Source of the DNA: Flavimaricola marinus
GTDB taxonomy: Bacteria; Pseudomonadota; Alphaproteobacteria; Rhodobacterales; Rhodobacteraceae
Direction: 5' to 3'
Assembly (NCBI RefSeq): GCF_900184895.1
Contig: NZ_FXZK01000009.1
Span: 1-64,000, forward strand
DNA length: 64,000 nucleotides
Numbering within the stretch: the first letter of the stretch is position 1; each line of letters begins with the position of its first letter. A program made the translations under genes and the position numbers. Of the stretch, positions 42,844 to 50,859 are shown piece after piece. Under the pieces are notes generated by a model that searched no databases, had not been told where the DNA came from, and was given only the letters and a program-made list of their open reading frames with translations.

Positions 42844-43851
42844 GTGAAGGATCAGGATGGGTCAATTACGGCAGATGATGTTGCCGTGCTTGCAGGGGTT
42901 TCCCGGTGGACAGTGAATCGCGCCTATAAGAAAGAGGCATCCATTTCTGTCAAATCCCGCGAAAAGGTCATGAAGGCCGCAGAAACGCTGGGATATGTTC
43001 CTGACCTACTCGCGACCAGCCTCGCCACCGATCGCACCAACCTCGTAGCCCTTCTGGTCGACGATTTTGCCAATCCGCACAAGCTGGTCATGATGGAGCG
43101 TCTCACACGCATCTTGCGCAAGAGCGGGTATGATACCTTGCTGGTCAACACCAGCGATGAAGAGGATGCATCGGCGGCTCTTCTCAACGCGAGCCAGCGA
43201 CGTGTAGACGCGGCAGTTCTCATCGGCGTCAGCTTCAATGACCAAAGCCTCGAAGCCGCGCTTGGTGCGAAACGGGTCAAGAAGTTGATCGTTTTTGCCC
43301 GGATGTCCGGCAACGACAACACCATTTCGATCTGCTGCGACGACAGCGCGTCCATGACGGCGCTGACCCAATATGTCTTCTCTGCCGGCTATCGCAATCC
43401 AGTGTTTATTGCTGGCCCACAGACGCAATCTGCCCACCTCCAACGTAAGGAAGTCTTCCTCTCGCAATGGGAGCGGACGGCCGGAAAGCGCCCGGATTTC
43501 TTGCCTGTTGGCAGTTATGATCCAAAGATGGCCTACGATCTGATTGCCAAGACCTTTAGGGGTTTGGCCAAGTCCGAGCTTCCGGATGTGCTTGTTTGCG
43601 AGAACGACGCGCTGGCAATGGGTGCGATTGATGCGATCCGATATGAGCTCGGCTTGCAGGTGCCCGGCGATATCGCGGTCACCGGTTTCGACGACGTTCC
43701 TCAGGCCGCCAGCCCTCATTACGAACTGACGACCTATCGACAGCCACTGACGGACATGGCGAAAGCCCTTGTCGATGTTTTGGAAGGCAAGTCGAACTCA
43801 AAAGACCTGAACACCTTTTTGGGCCGGTTAGTCACCCGAGAAAGCGCTTAG
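42844..43851 (+). CDS. LacI-family regulator of the inositol cluster
   Basis: This 335-residue protein has a LacI helix-turn-helix at about residues 10-30 (ADDVAVLAGVSRWTVNRAYKK), the hinge region LGYVPDLLATSLATDRT and a periplasmic-binding-protein-like effector domain. It reads from a GTG at 42844; no better ATG exists upstream of the DNA-binding helix. It is divergent from iolG and preceded by three matching palindromes, so it probably represses the inositol genes until an inositol-derived inducer binds. It is functionally an IolR, but not of the DeoR or RpiR type found elsewhere. Confidence 0.88.
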   Translation: MKDQDGSITADDVAVLAGVSRWTVNRAYKKEASISVKSREKVMKAAETLGYVPDLLATSLATDRTNLVALLVDDFANPHKLVMMERLTRILRKSGYDTLLVNTSDEEDASAALLNASQRRVDAAVLIGVSFNDQSLEAALGAKRVKKLIVFARMSGNDNTISICCDDSASMTALTQYVFSAGYRNPVFIAGPQTQSAHLQRKEVFLSQWERTAGKRPDFLPVGSYDPKMAYDLIAKTFRGLAKSELPDVLVCENDALAMGAIDAIRYELGLQVPGDIAVTGFDDVPQAASPHYELTTYRQPLTDMAKALVDVLEGKSNSKDLNTFLGRLVTRESA

Positions 43852-44105
43852 TGACGGTTCGGCCAAGCAAACACCGCAATGGCCTTATTTGGCGGTGCAG
43901 GCCGTGGCTTTCGACTGACCCCGGCTTCGCGGCACGCGGTTTCTGACCAAACTTCTTCGTCAGCGCGATTTGGCGAACGCGATCTCTCATTACGACGAAC
44001 TTGCCTGACCTCGACAGTGTTCAACACACGGCGTTCCAAACCCCGATAGGCGACGACGATCTTCCCGTCCGCTACCGCGTAAATTCACTGATTTTTGGAG
44101 AACTT
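43852..44105. other. Intergenic, no supported gene
   Basis: This 254-bp stretch separates the LacI-type gene from tRNA-Leu. Short open frames here look like chance. A weak dyad (CACCGC / GCGGTG) near 43880-43900 could form a hairpin after the regulator gene. I see no transposase or integrase remnant. Confidence 0.4.
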
Positions 44106-44192
<87 letters not shown>

Positions 44193-44403
44193 AGGTCGTG
44201 TGAGGGCGGGATTTAAGGCTGCTTTGCGGGGCTGTCAACGCGATTCCTTTGTTAGTTCCAAATTGTATCGACGTTCTAACGATCCTGCGCTCTGTGTGAG
44301 GCAAATTTCCAAACCGACTTGCCCTTGCCCGCCAATTCTGCCTTGTCTGGAAAGGGTCAGGGCGCTAAACGCGAAGCGCTGCCATTGATCGGAGAGAACC
44401 AAG

Positions 44404-45384
44404 ATGTCCAAGCTCGTTACAATCTATGGTGGCTCAGGTTTCGTGGGCAAATACATAACGCGACGACTGGCGAAAGACGGTTGGCGTATTCGTGTTGCCG
44501 TTCGAAACCCGAACGAAGCGATGTTCGTCCGCCCGTACGGTGCCGTTGGGCAGGTAGAGCCGATCTTCTGCAATATCCGCGATGACGACAGCGTCCGGGC
44601 TGCGTTGAAAGGTGCCGAGGCTGTGATCAACTGCGTGGGCGTGCTGGACGAGGTCGGCAAGAACACGTTCGACGCCGTGCAGGCGGAGGGACCGGAGCGC
44701 ATCGCCCGCATCGCCGCTTCCGAAGGCATTTCGACCATGGTTCATATCTCGGCCATCGGCGCCAATGAAGACAGCGACAGCGAATATGCCCGCACCAAGG
44801 CGAAGGGCGAGTCTGGCGTTTTGGCGCATATGCCCAGCGCTGTCATTCTTCGCCCCTCGATTGTTTTTGGTGCTGAAGACCAGTTCTTCAATCGATTTGC
44901 TCAGATGGCTCAGTTCGGACCAATCCTGCCGGTTGTCGGCGCATCGACCCGTTTTCAGCCGGTTTATGTGGATGATGTTGCGGCCGCGGCCGTCGTTGCG
45001 GTCGATGGCAATGCTTCGGCCGGTGTCTATGAATTGGGCGGCCCCGACGTGAACACATTCCGTGAATTGATGCAGCAGATGCTCGAGACAATTCGCCGTC
45101 GCCGGATGATCGTAAATATCCCATTCCCAGTAGCCCGGCTCATGGCTGGCGTTTTCGGTGTGGTCCGCTTCCTGAGTGCGGGCTTGGTCCGCCCTCCGAT
45201 CACGAAAGATCAGGTAGCCAATCTGGCTGTCGATAACGTGGTGGCCGACGACGCACGCGGATTTGCCGACTTGGGAATCGAGCCTGTCGCAATGGAAGCG
45301 GTCCTGCCCAGCTATCTCTGGCGCTTCCGGCAATCCGGTCAGTATGTTGCAATCAAGGAATCGGCAGAGAACCTCAAGGGTTAG
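44404..45384 (+). CDS. Complex I NDUFA9 subunit family protein
   Basis: This 326-residue atypical SDR starts with the nucleotide motif YGGSGFVGKYITRRL and matches the alphaproteobacterial NDUFA9-like family related to an accessory subunit of mitochondrial complex I. It has an NAD(P)-binding N-terminal half and a membrane-associating C-terminal half. The family lacks a complete catalytic YxxxK in most members. It is convergent with uppP, overlapping by 4 bp at the stops, and lies beside tRNA-Leu. Confidence 0.85.
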   Translation: MSKLVTIYGGSGFVGKYITRRLAKDGWRIRVAVRNPNEAMFVRPYGAVGQVEPIFCNIRDDDSVRAALKGAEAVINCVGVLDEVGKNTFDAVQAEGPERIARIAASEGISTMVHISAIGANEDSDSEYARTKAKGESGVLAHMPSAVILRPSIVFGAEDQFFNRFAQMAQFGPILPVVGASTRFQPVYVDDVAAAAVVAVDGNASAGVYELGGPDVNTFRELMQQMLETIRRRRMIVNIPFPVARLMAGVFGVVRFLSAGLVRPPITKDQVANLAVDNVVADDARGFADLGIEPVAMEAVLPSYLWRFRQSGQYVAIKESAENLKG

Positions 45385-46184
45385 CTATAACCGATCACCA
45401 GCAACACGCCTCCAAGGACGACCCGATAGACCACATAAGGTGTGAAGCTCACCGAGCGCAGCAGGCGCATCATCAGCGTGAGCGCGACGAGCGCGGACGC
45501 AAAGCTGAGCACTGCAACGATAGCACCGTCGCGCGCGACCTCGATATCCGCGGTCCGCGCGACATCAAGCCCAAGCAGTATTCCTGAAGCCGCGATTGTC
45601 GGAATCGACATCAACATGGCGAGACGCGCTGCATCAGGCCGATCGTAGCCCAACAGGCGGCCAGCCGTGATCGTGATGCCGGATCGTGAGGTGCCCGGTA
45701 TCAAAGCGACTGCCTGCCATAGACCCATGATGAGCGCGTGCTTCAGTGTCCAGCCCTCTGCCTTGCGCTCTGTTCCGCCGGTTTGATCTGCCCAGAAAAG
45801 CACAATACCAAAGACCAGCATTGTCCATCCGATCACTGTTATTGAACGCATTGCGTCGTCGAGTCCGGTCAGTTTGAGGATCAAGCCGGCGATCACGACC
45901 GGCACGGTCGCGATTACTAGACATAAGGCGAGAAACGCGCCCGCCGTATCGACTTTGCCCCTTAGCAACCGCCCGGTTCCCAGAATCGCTAGCCTGACGT
46001 CCCGCCAGAAGTAGAGGATCACCGCGAGCAATGTTCCCACGTGCGCCGCAACATCTATGACTTGCCCTTGGTCGGCCATTCCGGACAGACTTGGCAAAAG
46101 GATCAAGTGTCCGGACGATGAAACCGGCAAAAATTCAGTAACGCCCTGTATCAAAGCGATAAGGACGAGGTGAAAAAACGTCAT
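45381..46184 (-). CDS. uppP: Undecaprenyl-diphosphatase
   Basis: This 267-residue membrane phosphatase recycles undecaprenyl pyrophosphate for cell-wall synthesis. The active-site motifs GVTEFLPVSSSGHL (residues 14-27) and PGTSRSG are intact, and eight hydrophobic segments are expected. Its product also gives bacitracin resistance in the family. It reads away from gltD, with a 218-bp divergent gap. Confidence 0.95.
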   Translation of the reverse strand: MTFFHLVLIALIQGVTEFLPVSSSGHLILLPSLSGMADQGQVIDVAAHVGTLLAVILYFWRDVRLAILGTGRLLRGKVDTAGAFLALCLVIATVPVVIAGLILKLTGLDDAMRSITVIGWTMLVFGIVLFWADQTGGTERKAEGWTLKHALIMGLWQAVALIPGTSRSGITITAGRLLGYDRPDAARLAMLMSIPTIAASGILLGLDVARTADIEVARDGAIVAVLSFASALVALTLMMRLLRSVSFTPYVVYRVVLGGVLLVIGYS

Positions 46185-46402
46185 TTGAAAGGTCCGCCTG
46201 ATTCGGTGGCGACACCCTAAACCTTTGTGACTCGGGGGGAAGAGCGATGATAGGTATCGATCCGGATCTAATTTTCTCCGAAATCCTGCTCCTAGCCACT
46301 TCTTGCCGGACGTTTTCTTACATATAGGTCATACATGCTGACTTTTCTTTCCGGACTGCACGCAGTAGAAAGCGGGCCTGAACCAGATGAGGGGGCTGAC
46401 TG

Positions 46403-47836
46403 TTGGCCAAGGAAAAGATGCTCAAGTTTGTGGATGTCGCCCGGGATATGCCGGAGAAGCGCCCCCCGAACCTTCGCAAGCAGGACTTCGGCGAGATCTA
46501 TGCCGAATATGCCGCCGCCAAGGCGGAGGAGCAGGCGAGCCGTTGCAGCCAATGCGGCGTGCCCTACTGTCAGACCCATTGCCCGCTGCACAACAACATC
46601 CCCGATTGGCTTCGGCTGACGGCGGAGGGCCGTCTGCAGGAAGCCTACGAGGTGTCGCAGGCCACCAACACGTTCCCCGAGATCTGTGGCCGTATCTGTC
46701 CGCAGGATCGGCTGTGTGAAGGCAATTGCGTGATCGAGCAGTCCGGCCACGGAACAGTGACCATCGGCTCGGTCGAAAAATATATCACCGACACGGCCTG
46801 GGAGAATGGCTGGGTAAAGCCGATCCGCCCCAGCCGCGAACGGCCGGAAAGCGTCGGCATCATAGGTGCGGGCCCCGGTGGACTGGCGGCAGCCGATGTT
46901 CTGAGACGCGCTGGCGTGCAAGTCACGATCTATGATCGTTACGATCGCGCCGGTGGCTTGCTCACCTACGGCATCCCCGGTTTCAAGCTGGAAAAAGATG
47001 TCGTGATGAAGCGGATCGCGCAGTTGGAACAGGGCGGCGTTCAATTCGTATTGAACTGCAACGTCGGTGAGGACCTGTCCTTCGACGCCATTCGCGGCAA
47101 GCATGATGCAGTGATCATCGCGACGGGCGTCTACAAGACCCGCGATCTGGTTGCGCCCGGTTCGGACGCTTCGGGTATCGTGCGCGCGATCGATTTCCTG
47201 ACCGCAAGCAACCGCAAGAGCTTTGGCGACGATGTGCCCGAGTTCGACACCGGAGAGCTGAACGCCGCCGGAAAGCGAGTCGTCGTTATCGGGGGTGGCG
47301 ACACCGCGATGGACTGTGTGCGCACGTCGATCAGACAAGGGGCCGAAAGCGTGAAGTGCCTGTATCGTCGGGACCGGGCCAATATGCCCGGCAGCTTGCG
47401 CGAGGTGGCAAATGCCGAGGAAGAGGGCGTTGAATTCGTGTGGCTTTCGGCTCCGAACGCCTTTGACGGCGATGCCGTGACGGGCGTCCGCGTCGACAAG
47501 ATGCGTCTTGGATTGCCGGATGCGTCCGGCCGGCGCGCGCCGGAACTGATCGAAGGTTCGGAATATGTCGAAGGCGCGGATCTCGTGATCAAGGCACTTG
47601 GTTTCGAGCCGGAGGATCTTCCCAAGCTCTGGGGCGTCGATGGTCTGGAAGTGACCCGTTGGGGCACGGTGAAAGCCGAGTTCACCACGGGCAAGACCAG
47701 CCTCGATGGCGTGTTTGCCGTGGGCGACATCGTGCGCGGCGCGTCACTTGTCGTCTGGGCCATTCGGGACGGCCGCGACTCTGCGGGCGCGGTATTGGAA
47801 TACCTTGGGCAAAACGCGATGGTCGCTGCGGAGTGA
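46403..47836 (+). CDS. gltD: Glutamate synthase, small subunit
   Basis: This 477-residue beta subunit takes electrons from NADPH through FAD and Fe-S clusters to GltB. N-terminal cysteine sets CSQCGVPYCQTHC and CGRICPQDRLCEGNC hold the clusters. The FAD motif GAGPGG and the NADPH motif GGGDTAMD follow. The start is a TTG at 46403 after GGGGG, which gives the family-typical MAK start; an ATG at 46418 behind AAGGA is the alternative. gltB follows only after four extra genes, an unusual separation. Confidence 0.92.
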   Translation: MAKEKMLKFVDVARDMPEKRPPNLRKQDFGEIYAEYAAAKAEEQASRCSQCGVPYCQTHCPLHNNIPDWLRLTAEGRLQEAYEVSQATNTFPEICGRICPQDRLCEGNCVIEQSGHGTVTIGSVEKYITDTAWENGWVKPIRPSRERPESVGIIGAGPGGLAAADVLRRAGVQVTIYDRYDRAGGLLTYGIPGFKLEKDVVMKRIAQLEQGGVQFVLNCNVGEDLSFDAIRGKHDAVIIATGVYKTRDLVAPGSDASGIVRAIDFLTASNRKSFGDDVPEFDTGELNAAGKRVVVIGGGDTAMDCVRTSIRQGAESVKCLYRRDRANMPGSLREVANAEEEGVEFVWLSAPNAFDGDAVTGVRVDKMRLGLPDASGRRAPELIEGSEYVEGADLVIKALGFEPEDLPKLWGVDGLEVTRWGTVKAEFTTGKTSLDGVFAVGDIVRGASLVVWAIRDGRDSAGAVLEYLGQNAMVAAE

Positions 47837-47917
47837 CGATTTCGGTCCGCGGCAACACGTCGGTGTGCCGTCGGTATCCCGACGGTGTCGTTTGTCTGAA
47901 CGAGGAGTGAATAGGGC

Positions 47918-48622
47918 ATGTATGTTGACCTAGCAGGCAAAACCCTGAGCGCAGCCGCTTTCGCGGCTTGCGTGTGTTTTGCCGCGCCCGGGGCAGCACA
48001 GACCTTTGACCCTCCACAGGGCTGTGACGGTGTTCTGACCGTCCAGAGCCGATCCTGCCTCGTGATCCACACCTGGACCTGCGAGGCCGATGCACCGGGC
48101 GAACAATGGATGGCGCTGTTTACCGACCGCGGCCCCTATAACGTTCGCAAGATAGATGCCGAGTTCCAATGGCTGGAGACGCATTTCGCCGATCCCCCCG
48201 CGATCGAGCAAATGCAGGTTCCTGCGCCCGACCCGGAAAGCATCAGCGTGCTGCTGGCCGAGGACCATGACACCTACGACTTCACCATCACCAACGATCG
48301 TGGCACGCCGGACGAGCGGGTCCGGGGCTATGACAGCCTGACCGGCGAGAGCGTCGTCATCGACGGCGAGCCGCTTCTGCGCACCGAGTTTGCCTACGAA
48401 GTCACTTTGCCCGACGGCACTGTTCAATACCGCGGCGCCGGAGCGCAGTTCCTGTCGGAGCGTCACCGACTGTTCCTTTTGGGGCTGTCCTGGTCGCAGG
48501 ACACGCCGGACGAGGTCAATGACGCGAGCCCGGTGGAATTCATCTATCCGGGCGAACCGGGGTTCTTCTCTGCCCGACCCAAGTATGACTGCGGCGGCGT
48601 TCTGTCGAAGGCGGCCCGATGA
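47918..48622 (+). CDS. Secreted four-cysteine protein, paralogue 1
   Basis: This 234-residue protein has a signal peptide ending in APGAAQ (about residue 28). The mature part has four cysteines: QGCDG, RSCLV, WTCEAD and a C-terminal YDCGG. Shared features with the next two genes include DSLTGESVVIDG, a middle FAYEVTLPDGTVQY region, and a C-terminal VEFIYPGEPGF. No known domain is recognised. It begins 81 bases after gltD and overlaps paralogue 2 by 4 bp. It is the most divergent of the three and has lost the HRDWR-like motif (ERHRLF here). Confidence 0.8.
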   Translation: MYVDLAGKTLSAAAFAACVCFAAPGAAQTFDPPQGCDGVLTVQSRSCLVIHTWTCEADAPGEQWMALFTDRGPYNVRKIDAEFQWLETHFADPPAIEQMQVPAPDPESISVLLAEDHDTYDFTITNDRGTPDERVRGYDSLTGESVVIDGEPLLRTEFAYEVTLPDGTVQYRGAGAQFLSERHRLFLLGLSWSQDTPDEVNDASPVEFIYPGEPGFFSARPKYDCGGVLSKAAR

Positions 48623-49296
48623 TCCGTTATCTCGCCCCTTTGATGCTGTTCGCATCACCGGTCGCCGCCCAGAGCGTTTCTCTGCCCGGTGGCTGCGAAG
48701 CCTATGTCACCGTCCAGAAGCGCGGCTGCACCGTCAGCACCCTGTTCCGCTGCGAGGCCGATCCGGAAGGCCATCAGCGCCGCATGGATTTCAACGAAGA
48801 CGGGCTGACCTATGCGGGGATGATCGATTTCGAAACCCGTTGGATCGAGAGTTTCTATGCCGAGGGCGCATACACGGACCGGCTTGCGCCGAATCCGGTC
48901 GATCCGGCGTCGTTCTCCGATCTGATCGAGACCGGCTATGACGACTGGGATTTCGGCACGATTTCGGACCCTTTCGCGGAGACCGTCTATCGTGGTTATG
49001 ACCGCCTGACGGGTGTCGTCGTGGTCGTCGATGGCGTGACCCTCGAGCAGACAGAATTCGACGTCGTGGCGTATGACACCAACGGCAATGAGCTGTGGCA
49101 GACCGTGGGCAACGAGTTCATCCACCGCGATTGGCGCACGTTTCTGTCCGGCACCCGCACCATCACCACCCCGACCGAGGTGTTCGAGACGGATGGCCGC
49201 CCGGTTGAGTTCGCCTTTCCGGGCGAGGACGGTTTTCAGAGCAGCGAGCCACGCTATGACTGCGGCGTGATGCTCTCGAAAGGGGGCACGCCGTGA
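48619..49296 (+). CDS. Secreted four-cysteine protein, paralogue 2
   Basis: This 225-residue protein has a signal peptide ending in ASPVAAQ (about residue 18). The mature cysteines lie at 26, 37 and 45 (GGCEAY, RGCTV, FRCEAD) and near the C-terminus (YDCGV), suggesting two disulfides. Conserved blocks are DFETRWIES, GYDRLTGVVVVVDG, FIHRDWRTFLSG and VEFAFPGEDGF. It overlaps both neighbours by 4 bp. The function is unknown. Confidence 0.82.
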   Translation: MIRYLAPLMLFASPVAAQSVSLPGGCEAYVTVQKRGCTVSTLFRCEADPEGHQRRMDFNEDGLTYAGMIDFETRWIESFYAEGAYTDRLAPNPVDPASFSDLIETGYDDWDFGTISDPFAETVYRGYDRLTGVVVVVDGVTLEQTEFDVVAYDTNGNELWQTVGNEFIHRDWRTFLSGTRTITTPTEVFETDGRPVEFAFPGEDGFQSSEPRYDCGVMLSKGGTP

Positions 49297-49979
49297 GGAT
49301 CGCTCTCGCCTTGGCCCTGCTCCCCGGTGCCGCGTTTGCGCAGGTGCCACTTGCGTTGCCGCAAGGGTGCGATGCCTATGTGACGATCCAGATGGCGTCC
49401 TGCACGGTCAGCCACAGCTTTACCTGTGCCGACGATCCCGAAGGGGTGCAGCGCCGTGTCGATCTGGATGAAGAGGGCGTGACCTATTTCGGCGCGATCG
49501 ACGCCGAAACCCAATGGCTTGAAAGCACCCACATCCGGTCAGGCCATTCCGAGCGTCTGGCCCCGGATCCCGCCGATCCGGCGTCTTTTACCGCCCTGCT
49601 GAGCACTGGTGTCGATAATTTCGATTTCGTCACCTTGTCAGAAGAGGTCGGCCCAACCCGCTATGTAGGTGGCGACAGCCTCACCGGAGAGACCGTGCAG
49701 ATCGACGGTGTCACCCTCGATCGCACCCGCTACTCGATCCGTGCGATCGACGCCGACGGGACCGAGATGTGGGCCAGCGAAGGCTATGAGTACATCCACC
49801 GCGACTGGCGGATGTTTCTGTCGGGCCTGAGCACCTTTACCGTTCCCGATGGCACATTCGAAGCCGACGACAGCCCGGTAGAGTTCATCTTTCCCGGAGA
49901 ACCCGGTTTCCTGTCGCCCAGCCCCAAGCATGGTTGCGGCGTGGTCATGTCGTCTTATGCAGGGCCGGTGGCGCCATGA
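49293..49979 (+). CDS. Secreted four-cysteine protein, paralogue 3
   Basis: This 228-residue protein starts with a GTG inside the GTGA overlap and has a signal peptide ending in GAAFAQ (about residue 17). Cysteines lie at 26, 37 and 45 (QGCDAY, ASCTV, FTCADD) and near the C-terminus (HGCGV). It is closest to paralogue 2: DAETQWLES, DSLTGETVQIDG, YIHRDWRMFLSG and VEFIFPGEPGF are shared. It overlaps the alpha/beta hydrolase gene by 4 bp. I recognise no characterised family. Confidence 0.82.
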   Translation: MRIALALALLPGAAFAQVPLALPQGCDAYVTIQMASCTVSHSFTCADDPEGVQRRVDLDEEGVTYFGAIDAETQWLESTHIRSGHSERLAPDPADPASFTALLSTGVDNFDFVTLSEEVGPTRYVGGDSLTGETVQIDGVTLDRTRYSIRAIDADGTEMWASEGYEYIHRDWRMFLSGLSTFTVPDGTFEADDSPVEFIFPGEPGFLSPSPKHGCGVVMSSYAGPVAP

Positions 49980-50848
49980 CTTCGAAACCCACCATGGATC
50001 TGACCCGCTTGGTTGAGACGCCGGACATGATCGTCACGCGCGGCTCGATGCCCGATATGTCCGGCGTCCCGGTGGTGGTGTTCGCGTCCGCGGCCGAGGA
50101 GACTCGTCAGGCGATCACCCTAGAGTTCGTCCAACAGCTGGCCATGATCGGCCGTCCGGCGATCTGGATCGCGGATCCGAACGAAACCTGGTATGCCACT
50201 GAAGGCTTTGTCGATCGCGCCTGTGCGATCATCGAGACCGAGATGGCGCGGCTGGGAGCCACCCAGATCGACACGATCGGAGCCTCGATGGGCGCCTTTG
50301 GCGCGCTGGCTTTTGCGGAACGCCTCCCTGTGCGCACGGCCATCGCATTGGGCACCCGTTTCACCCCGGACCGCCGCATCGTGCCTGATCCGCGCCGGAA
50401 GAAGCTCTTGCGGCCCTACCTGTCGAAGTTCCCGTTCCGGACCATCGAGGCGGGAATGGCCGCAGCCGAGCATGCCGTCGTGGTGCATGGCGATCGCGGC
50501 TTTGACCAGCCACATGTGCTTCGGATCGAGCCGCCAGAGACGACGGAACATTGGGTGGTTCCCGAATGCGGCCACCTTGTTGGCAAGAAACTGCGCGAGC
50601 GAAACGCCTTTCAGCCGTTTGTCCGCTCCGCCTTGGCGCAGGACTGGGACAGGATGCGCGAGGCCTTGCGCTCTGCGGATGCCCGCCCTGCCATAGAGGC
50701 GCGACCGGTCGTTGAGAAATACTACACCGCGCGCCTGGCCCGTGAGGCTAAGGAAAACAGCAGATACAACACCCTTGTGAAGCCCGTTTTGCGACGCATC
50801 AAGACGGCCTTATTGACGACGACCCAGCCCTTTCAGCGGCAGAAATAG
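49976..50848 (+). CDS. Alpha/beta hydrolase-fold protein
   Basis: This 290-residue protein has no signal peptide. It contains a nucleophile elbow IGASMGAFGALAFAE near residue 105 and a likely catalytic histidine in PECGHLVGKKL; the segment VVVHGDRGFDQPH holds a possible acid residue. The rest is basic at the C-terminus. It could be an esterase or acyltransferase. It is translationally coupled to the secreted paralogues by a 4-bp overlap and lies 11 bases before gltB. Confidence 0.75.
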   Translation: MTSKPTMDLTRLVETPDMIVTRGSMPDMSGVPVVVFASAAEETRQAITLEFVQQLAMIGRPAIWIADPNETWYATEGFVDRACAIIETEMARLGATQIDTIGASMGAFGALAFAERLPVRTAIALGTRFTPDRRIVPDPRRKKLLRPYLSKFPFRTIEAGMAAAEHAVVVHGDRGFDQPHVLRIEPPETTEHWVVPECGHLVGKKLRERNAFQPFVRSALAQDWDRMREALRSADARPAIEARPVVEKYYTARLAREAKENSRYNTLVKPVLRRIKTALLTTTQPFQRQK

Positions 50849-50859
50849 AGGAATAATCC

